The position numbers were made by a program, and so were the translations under genes. DNA of 64,000 nucleotides, from the NCBI RefSeq assembly GCF_002914525.1, contig NZ_LODW01000041.1:1-64000 (forward strand), written 5' to 3'. The notes beneath the pieces were generated by a model that was not told where the DNA came from, searched no databases, and saw nothing but the letters and a program-made list of their open reading frames with translations. Source of the DNA: Rhizobium hidalgonense. GTDB taxonomy: Bacteria > Pseudomonadota > Alphaproteobacteria > Rhizobiales > Rhizobiaceae. Of the stretch, positions 16,828 to 25,907 are shown piece after piece (the stretch's first letter is position 1; each line of letters opens with the position of its first letter).

Positions 16828-18303
16828 CTAGTCCTTCGTTTTCGCTTCCATGGCGTCGAGGGCGGCGGCAAGACGCTTTTCCTCGTTGAAGTAGCGGGCA
16901 CGATCCCAGAAATGCGGCTTGCCGACGCCGGTCGACATATGCCGGCCGATCAGGCGGCCGCCGGCATCCTCGCCTTCGATCTCGTAACGCATCAGGTCCT
17001 GGGTGATGATGACGTCGCCTTCCATGCCGATCACCTCGGTGATCTGGGTGATGCGTCGCGAACCGTCGCGAAGGCGCGCCGCCTGTATGATCACGTCCAC
17101 CGAGCTTGAGATGATCTCACGCACCGTTTTTGCCGGCAGGGTGAAGCCACCCATGGCGATCATCGATTCAATACGGCTCAGGCATTCGCGCGGCGTGTTG
17201 GCGTGGATGGTGCCCATCGAGCCGTCGTGACCGGTGTTCATCGCCTGCAGCAGATCGAATACTTCGGGTCCGCGCACTTCGCCGACGATGATGCGCTCGG
17301 GACGCATACGCAGGCAGTTCTTGACGAGATCGCGCATGGTGATCTCGCCCTCGCCTTCGATATTGGGCGGGCGCGTTTCCAAACGCACGACATGCGGCTG
17401 CTGCAGCTGCAGTTCAGCCGTATCCTCACAGGTGATGACGCGTTCATCCCTGTCGATATAGTTGGTCAGGCAGTTCAGCAGCGTCGTCTTGCCCGAGCCG
17501 GTACCACCCGAAATGACGACATTGCAGCGCACCCGGCCGATGACCTGCAGCACGGTCGCGCCTTCCGCCGTGATTGCACCGAAACGGACGAGCTGATCGA
17601 GCGTCAGCTTGTCCTTTTTGAATTTGCGGATGGTGAGCGCCGGCCCGTCGATCGACAGCGGCGGCGCGATAACGTTGACGCGCGAGCCATCAGGCAGGCG
17701 GGCGTCGCAGATCGGGCTCGATTCGTCGACGCGGCGGCCGACCTGGCTGACGATTCGCTGGCAGATCGAGAGAAGCTGCGCATTGTCGCGGAAGCGGATC
17801 TCCGATTCGATCGTCTTGCCGCCGACTTCGATGAAGGTCTGGCCGGCACCATTGACCATGATGTCGGCGATATCGTCACGCGCCAGCAACGGCTCCAGCG
17901 GACCGTAGCCGAGGACATCGTTGCAGATATCCTCGAGCAGTTCTTCCTGCTCGGAGATCGACATCGCAAAGTTCTTAATGGTGATGATGTCGTTGACGAT
18001 GTCGCGGATTTCCTCGCGCGCGCTTTCGCCGTCGAGCTTGGAAAGCTGCGAGAGATCGATCGTATCGATCAGCGCGGAAAAGACCTGCGCCTTGGTGTCG
18101 TAATATTCATCGGTGCGAACAGGGCGCTTGCGCTGCGGCGTCTGCATCGGCGGCGGCGTCACCTGCTGGCGTGCGGGCTCGCGAGAGGGTTCGACCAGAA
18201 TGGAGGGAGAAGAGGCCGCAGGGGCGGCAGCAGGAGCCGGCGGCGGGGGAGCAATCGCACCTCCGACCTTTCCGGATCCTTCATTTCCGCGTTTTCCAAA
18301 CAT
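16828..18303 (-). CDS. cpaF: Flp pilus assembly/retraction ATPase CpaF (TadA)
   Basis: VirB11/GspE-type hexameric ATPase, 491 residues from ATG 18303. The first 70 residues are Pro/Ala-rich and probably disordered. Walker A is [17 protein letters not shown], the Asp box follows ([17 protein letters not shown]), and [21 protein letters not shown] plus [13 protein letters not shown] give Walker B and the His box. It powers pilus extension. A TTG start at 18345 would add 14 residues, but AGGCGG stands before the ATG and MFGKRG looks like the natural N-terminus. It lies 77 bases downstream of cpaE. Confidence 0.94.
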   Translation of the reverse strand: MFGKRGNEGSGKVGGAIAPPPPAPAAAPAASSPSILVEPSREPARQQVTPPPMQTPQRKRPVRTDEYYDTKAQVFSALIDTIDLSQLSKLDGESAREEIRDIVNDIITIKNFAMSISEQEELLEDICNDVLGYGPLEPLLARDDIADIMVNGAGQTFIEVGGKTIESEIRFRDNAQLLSICQRIVSQVGRRVDESSPICDARLPDGSRVNVIAPPLSIDGPALTIRKFKKDKLTLDQLVRFGAITAEGATVLQVIGRVRCNVVISGGTGSGKTTLLNCLTNYIDRDERVITCEDTAELQLQQPHVVRLETRPPNIEGEGEITMRDLVKNCLRMRPERIIVGEVRGPEVFDLLQAMNTGHDGSMGTIHANTPRECLSRIESMIAMGGFTLPAKTVREIISSSVDVIIQAARLRDGSRRITQITEVIGMEGDVIITQDLMRYEIEGEDAGGRLIGRHMSTGVGKPHFWDRARYFNEEKRLAAALDAMEAKTKD

Positions 18304-18380
18304 GCCGCCTAATCCAATCTGGTCTATTCTTTTGTTTTCACGCAATTCCGGACGTAAAACGTGCTGGAATTGCTCATCGT

Positions 18381-19658
18381 CTACTTGCGCTTCAGGAGGC
18401 CCAGCAGGCCGCCCTTCTTCGCCTTCCTGATCGCAACACGGCCGGTGACGATGTGCGATATCTGCGAAAAGGTCTCCGCCGTCGGCGATTTCGGGTCGAC
18501 TTCCGAGATCATCCGGCCGCTATTGGCAGCGTTGCCGAAAAGGTTGATGTCGAAGGGGATGATCGCGATCGGATCGATCTCCAGCGGCTGACAGAAATCC
18601 GACGGTGAAATCTCCGGGCGTTTCGGCATGCCGACCTGATTGAGGATCAGATGCGGCGGCTTGTCGTTCGGTCGCATCTTGCGCAGCGCGTCCAGCATGT
18701 TCTTGGCATTGCGCAGGTTGGCGAGATCGGGAACCGCGGTGATGACCACTTCGTCGACGCTCGACAGCACCGAGCGCGTCCATTCCGACCATGCATGCGG
18801 AACGTCGAGCACGGTAACGGGCGCGCTGCGCTGCAGGACATCGAGCACCGGCTGGAAAGCCTGGCCGTCGAAGTCGTAGGCGCGGTCGAGTAGCGAGGGT
18901 GCAGCAAGCAGGGAAAGATGCTCGGAGCATTTCGTCAGCAGGCGGTCGAGAAAAACCTCGTCGAGACGATCGGGCGCGAAGACCGCTTCGGCGATGCCCA
19001 TGGCCGGGTCCTGGTCGAAATCGATGTTCGCCGTGCCATAGGGCAGGTCGAGATCGGCCAGGATCGTCTCGGTGGAGAAGAGATTGGAAATTCCGAAGGC
19101 GCAGTTATGCGCGATGGTCGAAGCGCCGGTGCCGCCTTTCGAGCCGATAAAGGCGACGCTGCGGCCGAGCGGTTCTGCTTCCGGATCGACGAAGATCGAA
19201 GCCATTGCCGTCAGAACATCGGGCATGGCGATCGGTTGGACCATATATTCGGAAATGCCGTTACGGATGAGTTCGCGATAGAGCCCGATATCATTGTAAT
19301 AGCCGACGATGACGACCTTGGTCGTCGGGTCGCAGACGGCGGCCAGCGGCGCCAGTTCACCGAGGAGGCTCCCGGAATTCGCTTTGGTCTCCAAGATGAT
19401 CAGGTTCGGCGTCGGGGCGCCCGAAAACATATTGGCGGCGGCGGCGATGCCACCGCTGGTAATGCGCAAGCTGACCTTGGCCATCCGCCGATCATTGGCG
19501 CAACGTTCCATGACCTGCTGCAGCGCTTCGCTCTCGCAGAAGGCATGCACGGAAATGCGTGGCAGCGGCCGCATGTTCTCCAGATCGGCCATGCGCACCG
19601 CCTCCTCGGCGTGGCGAAGCTCGCTCGGATTTTTGATTTCGTATTCGATGGCGCTCAT
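18381..19658 (-). CDS. cpaE: Pilus assembly protein CpaE (MinD/ParA-like ATPase)
   Basis: 425 residues. An N-terminal receiver-like domain (about 45-160) lacks an obvious phospho-acceptor context, and a C-terminal ParA/MinD ATPase starts at about residue 165 with the deviant Walker A GSKGGTGASTIAHN. CpaE localises the pilus machine to the cell pole in Caulobacter. The gene starts 14 bases after the cpaD stop and belongs to the cpa operon. Confidence 0.92.
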   Translation of the reverse strand: MSAIEYEIKNPSELRHAEEAVRMADLENMRPLPRISVHAFCESEALQQVMERCANDRRMAKVSLRITSGGIAAAANMFSGAPTPNLIILETKANSGSLLGELAPLAAVCDPTTKVVIVGYYNDIGLYRELIRNGISEYMVQPIAMPDVLTAMASIFVDPEAEPLGRSVAFIGSKGGTGASTIAHNCAFGISNLFSTETILADLDLPYGTANIDFDQDPAMGIAEAVFAPDRLDEVFLDRLLTKCSEHLSLLAAPSLLDRAYDFDGQAFQPVLDVLQRSAPVTVLDVPHAWSEWTRSVLSSVDEVVITAVPDLANLRNAKNMLDALRKMRPNDKPPHLILNQVGMPKRPEISPSDFCQPLEIDPIAIIPFDINLFGNAANSGRMISEVDPKSPTAETFSQISHIVTGRVAIRKAKKGGLLGLLKRK

Positions 19659-19672
19659 CGTCCCGTTCCGTC

Positions 19673-20431
19673 TCAGAAGCTGCTGTCGGTGCCGCCGACA
19701 CCCTCGATCGTCGATGTCGTCGTCCGGTATTCCTGGATCGCGTTGTTGCGCCGCTGCGCGTCGATCGGCGTCATGCCGCGGGGCGCCACCAGATCCTCCG
19801 GATTGGCGATCTGGGCGGCGAGGTTGTTCTGCGAGGCACAGCCGAAATTATAATAATTCTGGTTGGTGAAATCGTTCGAGATGTCTTTCGGCCACTGACC
19901 GCATTGGGTGGTGATTGCGGTGGTGCCGGTAAAGCTCAGCCGGATCGGCGCCGCATCGCCGGGGCCTACCGCGGCATAGGAGGTGTTGACGATTTTCGAG
20001 CTCGCGATTCCCCTTGACGCCAGCTCGGCACGGACCTGATTGCGCAGCTGATAGGCCGCCGCCGAATTCGGCGAGCCTTGCGGCGACAGCACGTAAACCG
20101 GACCCGAGGCGCGGGCCATGTAGTTTGCGGCAAAACCGCGGATGAGGTCGCGCTGGGCGCTGGTGAGGCGGCGATCGGTGGAAGCCACGGGTATATCGAC
20201 CGTCTGTTCCGCTTCGGTGACGATGATCGGGTGGCGGGCGCGATAGTCGTCCGGAATACCGCCTGTTGTCAGCTGGTCGTGCGGGCCGGCGCATCCCGAA
20301 AGGATCACCGCCGAAACGCCGGCGGCGGCCAGGAAGGCCTTCGAGATTCCGCGGCGGGGTGTCGTCGATTTCATATGGGCCATCGCCTGATCTCTGTTCT
20401 CGTCCATTGCTGCCGATCCTGCTCCGCTCAT
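19673..20431 (-). CDS. cpaD: Pilus assembly lipoprotein CpaD
   Basis: 252 residues with a lipoprotein signal (hydrophobic run then VILSGCAG) and a CpaD/TIGR02522-like periplasmic domain rich in short polar motifs; two cysteines (QCGQWPKD and NFGCASQNN) match the family pattern. It probably helps the secretin reach or stay in the outer membrane. The first ATG overlaps the cpaC stop as ATGA. An alternative ATG at 20407 with AGGA before it would give a shorter leader and is equally possible. Confidence 0.9.
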   Translation of the reverse strand: MSGAGSAAMDENRDQAMAHMKSTTPRRGISKAFLAAAGVSAVILSGCAGPHDQLTTGGIPDDYRARHPIIVTEAEQTVDIPVASTDRRLTSAQRDLIRGFAANYMARASGPVYVLSPQGSPNSAAAYQLRNQVRAELASRGIASSKIVNTSYAAVGPGDAAPIRLSFTGTTAITTQCGQWPKDISNDFTNQNYYNFGCASQNNLAAQIANPEDLVAPRGMTPIDAQRRNNAIQEYRTTTSTIEGVGGTDSSF

Positions 20432-21933
20432 TTGTAGATGAACCCGATCGAGCCGTGGAACTGCGCATCGGCGACCGGCGCCTCGCGGCGGCCGTAGACC
20501 TTGTTGACACGGTTGAGGAAGAAGGTCGCACCGTCGTTCTCGGGGCTGAAATTATCGTCCGGCCGATTGAGCTGATTGCGCGCAACCGGGCGCACCAGAT
20601 AGGGCGTCGCGATGATGACAAGCTCGGTTTCCTGACGTTCGAAACCCTTCTGACGGAAGAGGGTACCGAGCAGCGGGATTTTGGAAACACCGGGCGTGCC
20701 GCCCATCGTCTGCGAGACGTTATCGCGGATCAGACCGGCCAGCGCGATCGAGCCGCCCGAGGGCAGTTCCACCGAAGTCTCCGCCGAGCGGCGCTGATAA
20801 GTGGCGTTGCCGCTGCCGGCCACTGGTTCGGAGACGTTGGTCTTGATCTCCAGGCTGATGCGTCCCGATGACAGTACCACCGGCTTGAAGGCGAGGTTGA
20901 TGCCGTAATTGAACGGCACGACGGTGACGTTGCCGTTATTATCGGTCGTCGAATATAGCTGCTGGCCGCCGGAATTAAAGGTCGCGGCCTGGCCCGATAT
21001 TGCCGTCAGCGTCGGCTCGGCCAGCGTCTTGACCACCTTGGCTTGCTCCAGCGCGTTGAGGTAGGTGGAAATGTCGTATTTGCCGATCGAGCTCTTGAAG
21101 AGCGCCGCCAGGCCGCCGCCGACCGTCGCTGTGGCGCTGTCGGCATTGGGACTGCCGAGCTGGGCAACCGTCATGCCGGAAGAATTGGACACCAGATTGT
21201 CGAAGCCGAGCTGCTTCAGCACCTCGCGGCGGACCTCGGCGATCGTCACCTTGAGGGTGACCTGGTCCTCACCCTCGATCTGCAGCAGGTTGACGACCTG
21301 CGAGGCCTGTCGGCCTTCGGCAAAGAGCGCCACCGAGCTGTCGCCGCCGGTACCTGACGCGGTCTCGGTTCTGGTCGTCGCCTCGCCGCCCTTCAGGAAG
21401 ACCTGCGCCAGATCGGCCGCCTGGGTGGCATCCTGCGGGGTGCGCACGGTGCCGGTCAGCACGATGTTGTCGGAGACGATTTCGACGTTGATGTTGGAGT
21501 CTGGAATGAAACGGCGGAGATTGACTTCGAGGCCGGAAACGTCGCGCTCGATCTCGATGTCGAGATTGACGATCTCCTGCCCACCGGCGCCGAAGACAAA
21601 GATGTTCGTCTGTCCGACCTTCTTGCCGAACAGGTAAATGCGCCGCGAGGTGCGGGTGACGGCATCGGCCATGGTCGGATCGGAGACGAGGATATCATGC
21701 GCATCCTCCGGCAGATCGACGACAACGGCCTTGTTCAGCCCGAGCTTCAGCCGGCGGTGGGCATCACGGCCGGTCTGTGAGATGCGGATGAGATTGTCGG
21801 AATCGGCACGCGCCTCGCCTGATCCTAAAAGCGGCGCGAAAGAGGCCGGCGCAATACCCGAGACGCCGACGGCCAGTGAGAGGCAACCTGTCAGGAGAAG
21901 CCCGGCGCGCCGCTTTGAATTGCCCATGTGCAC
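20428..21933 (-). CDS. cpaC: Flp pilus outer-membrane secretin CpaC
   Basis: 501-residue secretin with an N-terminal signal peptide (residues 1 to about 43). An RHIN-type N-domain follows (about 45-135, RLKLGLNKAVVVDLPEDAHD, GKKVGQTNIFVFG), then a BON-like segment, then the secretin core with VTLKVTIAEVRREVLKQLGF and the conserved VPLLGTLF-like motif (here IPLLGTLFRQKGF). It forms the outer-membrane pore for the pilus. It lies 6 bases after cpaB and overlaps cpaD. A separate small gene at 24059 duplicates its N-domain. Confidence 0.94.
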   Translation of the reverse strand: MHMGNSKRRAGLLLTGCLSLAVGVSGIAPASFAPLLGSGEARADSDNLIRISQTGRDAHRRLKLGLNKAVVVDLPEDAHDILVSDPTMADAVTRTSRRIYLFGKKVGQTNIFVFGAGGQEIVNLDIEIERDVSGLEVNLRRFIPDSNINVEIVSDNIVLTGTVRTPQDATQAADLAQVFLKGGEATTRTETASGTGGDSSVALFAEGRQASQVVNLLQIEGEDQVTLKVTIAEVRREVLKQLGFDNLVSNSSGMTVAQLGSPNADSATATVGGGLAALFKSSIGKYDISTYLNALEQAKVVKTLAEPTLTAISGQAATFNSGGQQLYSTTDNNGNVTVVPFNYGINLAFKPVVLSSGRISLEIKTNVSEPVAGSGNATYQRRSAETSVELPSGGSIALAGLIRDNVSQTMGGTPGVSKIPLLGTLFRQKGFERQETELVIIATPYLVRPVARNQLNRPDDNFSPENDGATFFLNRVNKVYGRREAPVADAQFHGSIGFIYK

Positions 21934-21939
21934 GTCCTC

Positions 21940-22755
21940 TTACTCCGCCTTCGGCGCTACGCCGGCATCGGTAACGATGGCGCCGGATTTGATGACCTGG
22001 ATGATCGCACTGCCGTTATCACCGCTCAGCAGATAGTCGGCGGCGCTGGTATCCTGCTCCTGCGCATCGGCAACCGAGCGCAGCGCCAGCGACAGCCGGT
22101 CCGCCATCTGCTGGGCGACAGCGAGCACCTTCGTCTGATCGGGCGTGAGTTCGAGCGTGGCGGTCGTGCCGACCACCGACTTCGAGCCATCGTCCTTTTC
22201 CTGGATCTGCTGGTCGATAGCGAGGACACGGACGTTGCTCAGCACGGTTTCGGTGATGAGCTTATTGGCCTCGGTGCCCTTGCGGACCATGATGACGTCG
22301 ACGCGGTCGTTCGGCAGGATGAAACCGCCGGCACCGGTTGCCACCGATATCTCGGTCGCGACGGCGCGCTTGCCCGCCGGCAATAGCGAGGAAAGGATGC
22401 GGCTGTTGGAATCGGCGATCTTTTCCGGCCGGATCGGTTCACCTTCGAAGATCGGCAGACGCACGACGGCACCCTGCAGATCCTTGATCGCATCCGGCTT
22501 GTCGGCTTCGGTGATCAGGCCGGCGACGACGCCGCCCTGCGGCCAGGCTATCCAATGAACCGACTGGTCGCTCAGCCTCTCGCCAACAGCCAGGTTGGTG
22601 CTGGAGACGAGGATGTTGACGGTCGGTTCCTTCTCGATGACCGACTGAACCTGGGTGACGACACCGCCACTGCCCGCCATTTGCATCGCCAGGAAGCCGG
22701 CGAGGCCGGCTGCCACCAGGGCGACAGCTAGGATTATAAGGCGGGCCGGTTTCAT
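21940..22755 (-). CDS. cpaB: Pilus assembly protein CpaB (RcpC)
   Basis: 271 residues, with an N-terminal membrane anchor (residues 5-27) and a SAF domain (about 45-110, VSSTNLAVGERLSDQSVHW). This is followed by an RcpC/CpaB domain with ISVATGAGGFILPNDRVDVI. It is a periplasmic partner of the CpaC secretin, possibly binding peptidoglycan through the SAF domain. It is followed closely by cpaC. The 110-base gap to cpaA upstream holds only AT-rich sequence with no clear hairpin. Confidence 0.92.
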   Translation of the reverse strand: MKPARLIILAVALVAAGLAGFLAMQMAGSGGVVTQVQSVIEKEPTVNILVSSTNLAVGERLSDQSVHWIAWPQGGVVAGLITEADKPDAIKDLQGAVVRLPIFEGEPIRPEKIADSNSRILSSLLPAGKRAVATEISVATGAGGFILPNDRVDVIMVRKGTEANKLITETVLSNVRVLAIDQQIQEKDDGSKSVVGTTATLELTPDQTKVLAVAQQMADRLSLALRSVADAQEQDTSAADYLLSGDNGSAIIQVIKSGAIVTDAGVAPKAE

Positions 22756-22865
22756 CGATCATTCCTCAGGGCACGATATGTTCGCCCTGCAGAATGCTCA
22801 GCAATTGGTATAATTATGGTTAATGGAACGCTTACATTTTAAGTTAACGGGCATTTAAAATGCCG

Positions 22866-23384
22866 TTATTTCAGGCTTTCCAGCGCCGCGATGAACAGCG
22901 GCGAGGAAGGGAAGGCCATGAAACCGCCGATCGCGATCGCAATGCCGTAGGGAATCTTCTTGGCGATGAGGATCGAGTTCGGCACCGGCAAGCCAAAGGC
23001 GAGGATGGTATCCGATTGCGCCCTCGCCATCAGGATCAGCAAGGTGATCAGGCCGCCGATCATGGCGACGTCGGTCATCAGGAAAAGAAGGGACTGGTTC
23101 AGGCCGAACCAGAGTGCGGTGGCGCTCAACAGCTTGGCGTCACCGCCGCCCATCACATTTAAGGCAAAAAGAGCGAAACAGGCGGAAAAGACGATGGCAG
23201 CGGCGGCGAGATGCATGCCGATCGTTTGAATTGCAAGACCGGACAGCGGCGCGAGGACGAGAAAGGAGACGGCTAGGATCAGGGAAACCCGATTCGGGAT
23301 CGTCATGGTGAACAGATCCGAGAAGGCGGCCATGGCTAGGCAGAGTGGCAGTATCACGAAGACTGCAGCTGCGATCATGAGCAT
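22866..23384 (-). CDS. cpaA: Prepilin peptidase CpaA (TadV)
   Basis: 172-residue aspartic membrane peptidase of the A24 family, minimal type without the N-terminal methylase domain. Helices cover most of the chain. The two catalytic aspartates are in SDLFTMTIPNRVSL (about residue 23) and GGGDAKLLSATALWFG (about residue 76, GxGD motif). It cleaves the leader of PilA and probably of the TadE-type pseudopilins. It lies 107 bases after pilA, separated by a terminator-like hairpin. Confidence 0.92.
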   Translation of the reverse strand: MLMIAAAVFVILPLCLAMAAFSDLFTMTIPNRVSLILAVSFLVLAPLSGLAIQTIGMHLAAAAIVFSACFALFALNVMGGGDAKLLSATALWFGLNQSLLFLMTDVAMIGGLITLLILMARAQSDTILAFGLPVPNSILIAKKIPYGIAIAIGGFMAFPSSPLFIAALESLK

Positions 23385-23405
23385 ACCCGATCATAGTAAG
23401 ATACG

Positions 23406-23437
23406 AAAAGGCTCACGGCCGTTCAGCCTGTGAGCCC
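23406..23437 (-). terminator. Intrinsic terminator or attenuator between pilA and cpaA
   Basis: On the minus strand GGCTCAC pairs with GTGAGCC (plus-strand arms 23410-23416 and 23430-23436), with extra GGC/GCC pairing inside, followed by TTTTC. It lies about 55 bases after the pilA stop. It would leave most transcripts as pilA alone with limited read-through into cpaA-tadC, fitting the need for many pilin copies. Confidence 0.7.
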
Positions 23438-23491
23438 GCTCGATATACGACCGAAGCAAATCCGGTCAGTATCCCGTTACAGGGCAGCTTA

Positions 23492-23680
23492 TTAGCCGCC
23501 ACTTGCGGTCTGAGCGCCATCCATCTTGGTGCTCAAGCCGTTAAACGTGTTGCCGATCTTGCCGCCGAGCGCCGTTGCGCCGGTGATGAGCGCTACGGAA
23601 ATGAGAGCGGCGATCAGGCCGTATTCGATGGCGGTCGCGCCGGATTCGTCCTTCAGAAAACGGCTAAAAAGCTTGGTCAT
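23492..23680 (-). CDS. pilA: Flp family major pilin
   Basis: 62-residue Flp/Fap pilin. A short basic leader MTKLFSRFLKDESG is followed by ATAIEYGLIAALISVALITG, with the class-IVb processing site after the Gly (residue 14) and the Glu at +5 relative to the mature N-terminus. The rest is a short Gly/Ala/Ser tail. It forms the fibre used in attachment to surfaces or roots. A strong ribosome-binding site TTAGGAGTAACC stands before the ATG. It is the first gene of the minus-strand pilus cluster. Confidence 0.95.
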   Translation of the reverse strand: MTKLFSRFLKDESGATAIEYGLIAALISVALITGATALGGKIGNTFNGLSTKMDGAQTASGG

Positions 23681-24058
23681 GGTTACTCCTAACTCCAGTT
23701 GATGTTCAGCACGTCCGCCAACTGTTGCCGTTGATCGGATGACTGCAACCTAGCGAATGGGCGTTTCCATCTACTTAAGGAAAAGAGTTAACGAGATTTG
23801 AACGAGACAACATGCCTCTGTAGAGTAAGTATTTTCTTACGGGCTTACCTCAATATTTAACAATATTCCTGCTATATCAGCTGCATTCATCTAGAAATAG
23901 CACAGGCCTGACCTCCAACCGTCGCGCGCACTTCCAAAGGTCGTACCAAATCGGATCATCGCGCTTCATTCCGGAACAAAGTTGCTGGCTTAAGGCTTCG
24001 TTCACCATTTTTTTCCATTCTATGGCGATATTGCGCTGTGATCGTGAAAGAGGACCAA
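23681..24058. promoter_or_regulatory. Divergent control region between pilA and the secretin-N-domain gene
   Basis: AT-rich 378-base stretch with no gene. It contains a CtrA-like site at 23788-23802, a small inverted repeat GTAAG-TATTTT-CTTAC (23825-23840), and AATATT-TAAC-AATATT near 23853-23868. Promoters for pilA (minus) and the 24059 gene (plus) must lie here, but I could not assign a -35/-10 pair with confidence. Confidence 0.5.
23788..23802 (-). promoter_or_regulatory. Candidate CtrA-binding site upstream of pilA
   Basis: On the minus strand the sequence reads TTCA-AATCTCG-TTAA, which matches seven of eight bases of the CtrA consensus TTAA-N7-TTAA. It lies about 110 bases before the pilA ATG. 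In Caulobacter CtrA activates pilA. A further TTAA lies at 23775-23778, at the wrong spacing. Motifs of this length occur by chance in AT-rich DNA. Confidence 0.4.
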
Positions 24059-24469
24059 ATGTCATCGAGCGGCAAAACAATTTTCTTTGCCGGCATGATC
24101 GCCGTTTTCGGTATATCGGGAATTTCCGCGGCCGCAGACGATGACATGCTGCGCGTCTATATGGATCACGCGCGCGTATTGAAGCTCGACCGCCCCGTCA
24201 GCAAGGTCATCGTCGGCAATGCCAAGGTCGCCGATGCGACCGTCGCCGATGCCAAGACCATCGTCCTCACAGGGCGCAGCTTCGGCACCACCAATCTGGT
24301 GCTGCTCGATGCCGACGGCAATGCGATCCTCGACGAGCGTATCCTGGTGTCGATCGATGAGGGCAATACGGTGCGCGTCTACCGGCAGACCGAACGCTCC
24401 GTGCTGTCCTGCACGCCGAACTGCGAGCAGCATGCGCAGCAGGCGGCGACCGGCACCACCTCGCCCTGA
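24059..24469 (+). CDS. Small periplasmic protein with a secretin N-domain (CpaC-like)
   Basis: 136 residues, with a signal peptide (cleavage likely after GISAAA) and a single RHIN-type domain (about 30-110). The domain matches the N-terminal domain of CpaC in the same locus: LKLDRPVSKVIVGNAKVADA corresponds to LGLNKAVVVDLPEDAHDILV, and GRSFGTTNLVLLDADG to GKKVGQTNIFVFGAGG. Two cysteines near the C-terminus (SCTPNC) could form a disulphide. It has no secretin pore domain. It may be a periplasmic accessory of the pilus secretin. ATG 24059 is chosen because AGAGGA precedes it; the GTG at 24038 lacks a site. It is divergent from pilA. Confidence 0.82.
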   Translation: MSSSGKTIFFAGMIAVFGISGISAAADDDMLRVYMDHARVLKLDRPVSKVIVGNAKVADATVADAKTIVLTGRSFGTTNLVLLDADGNAILDERILVSIDEGNTVRVYRQTERSVLSCTPNCEQHAQQAATGTTSP

Positions 24470-24583
24470 TCGGATTCTCGCACTTCTTGGGCCATTCGTT
24501 AAAATCGTCGCGTCAGACTGAAACGGAAAATCAACGAACGGATCCTAGTGTGGCGGACAGAGAATGTCGCTCGGGTCCAGGCA

Positions 24584-25219
24584 ATGACGGTAATTGATCA
24601 GAAAACGGAAAAGGCGCACTCCGCAGCGCCGTTCCGTTTCTTGCGGTTTCGCGCTCTCGCCCGCTCACGTGAGGGGGCTGCGGCGATCGAATTCGCCTTA
24701 CTCGCCATTCCCTATTTCCTGGTGATTTTCGCAATCCTCGAAACCTTCGTCGCCTTTGCTGCCGAGGAACTCGTCTCCAACGCCGTCGATACGATGAGCC
24801 GCAAGATGCGCACCGGGCAGATTACCTATAATCTCGGCCGCACGACCGATATGACCCAGACGCAGTTCCGCCAGGCTTTCTGCAATGAGATCTCGATACT
24901 GGTCCGCTGCTCGACGAGCGAAGTGGCTACGCCGAGCAAGCTCTACGTCGACGTGCAGACGTTCAGTACCTTCTCGGCCATTCCGACGACGATCCCCAAG
25001 CTTTCCACCGCCAGATATGCTGACCTCAATACGGCGGCGTTCAAATACGCACCGGGCGGCGCCGGCACCATCAACATGGTCCGCGCCTACTACCGCTGGG
25101 AAATCATCACCGATCTGGTCCGGCCCTATATTACGACGATACGGCCCTCCGACGGTTCGATGCCGAAGGATTATCTGATCGTCGCCACCGCGGCCTTCCA
25201 GAACGAGCAGTATCCATAA
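24584..25219 (+). CDS. tadE: TadE-like pseudopilin/pilus assembly protein
   Basis: 211 residues. A basic N-terminus is followed by REGAAAIEFALLAIPYFLVI, a pilin-like cleavage site and hydrophobic helix typical of TadE/TadF pseudopilins (processed by CpaA/TadV), then a periplasmic domain with two cysteines (FCNEISILVRC). Such proteins are needed for Flp pilus formation. The downstream gene overlaps by one base (TAATG). An ATG at 24584 is preferred to the GTG-started extension from 24548, which would lengthen the N-terminus. Which of the two neighbours is TadE and which TadF is not certain. Confidence 0.85.
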   Translation: MTVIDQKTEKAHSAAPFRFLRFRALARSREGAAAIEFALLAIPYFLVIFAILETFVAFAAEELVSNAVDTMSRKMRTGQITYNLGRTTDMTQTQFRQAFCNEISILVRCSTSEVATPSKLYVDVQTFSTFSAIPTTIPKLSTARYADLNTAAFKYAPGGAGTINMVRAYYRWEIITDLVRPYITTIRPSDGSMPKDYLIVATAAFQNEQYP

Positions 25220-25800
25220 TGGCGCTTCTCAACCCGTTCACCAGGCTGGTATTGACGGCGCGGCGGCTCATCCGAGAGCGCAAGGGCGCCGGCGCGATCG
25301 AATTCGCCATCCTCTTTCCCGTGCTCGTCATGCTCTATATCGGCGCTTTCGAGATCACGGTCGGCCTCAGCGTCAGCAAGCGGGTGACACGCGCCGCAGG
25401 TTCGATCGCCGACCTCGTCACCCAGCAGCAATCCGTCACGAAGAGCGTGCTCGCGCAGATGCCGTCGGTCGCAAACTCGATTTTCGTGCCCTATAACACG
25501 ACATCGCTGACATTGAAGATCACCGGCATTACCATCGACGCCGGCACTAATGCCAAGGTGCTGTGGTCCTGGGCGCAGGACGGGACGGTGCCCTACGCCA
25601 AAAACACCGTCGTGAGCAATGTGCCGGCTGATATGAAGACGGCGGACAGCTTCCTCGTTCGCACCGAGCTCAGCATCCCCTATACGATGTTCCTGTTTGC
25701 GCCGAACTTCATGCCGGATGGCATGCGCACGATTACCATCAGCCGCAGTTTCTTCTACCGCCAGCGGCAAGGCGAATCGATAGCCTGCGGCGACTGCTGA
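25219..25800 (+). CDS. tadF: TadE/TadF-like pseudopilin
   Basis: 193 residues with the same plan as the preceding gene: a basic N-terminus, the processing motif KGAGAIEFAILFPVLVMLYI, then a periplasmic beta-rich domain ending in IACGDC. The start codon overlaps the upstream stop (TAATG), so the two proteins are probably made in equal amounts and may pair. It is likely a minor pilin of the Flp system. The symbol is given by order and could be exchanged with the previous gene. Confidence 0.82.
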   Translation: MALLNPFTRLVLTARRLIRERKGAGAIEFAILFPVLVMLYIGAFEITVGLSVSKRVTRAAGSIADLVTQQQSVTKSVLAQMPSVANSIFVPYNTTSLTLKITGITIDAGTNAKVLWSWAQDGTVPYAKNTVVSNVPADMKTADSFLVRTELSIPYTMFLFAPNFMPDGMRTITISRSFFYRQRQGESIACGDC

Positions 25801-25907
25801 CACCTGTTCCCCAACTCGAATTTGCCAAGCCGGCCGCAGCATTATATGGCTGAATCTTCATCACCTCTGACATTCCAGAGGCTGGCGACTGGCTTTTCGG
25901 GTGCAAA

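Noticed and set aside
15024..16889. 621-residue plus-strand frame opposite tadB/tadC
   Set aside because: Charged, His/Asp/Arg-rich shadow translation of the pilus genes; no motif.
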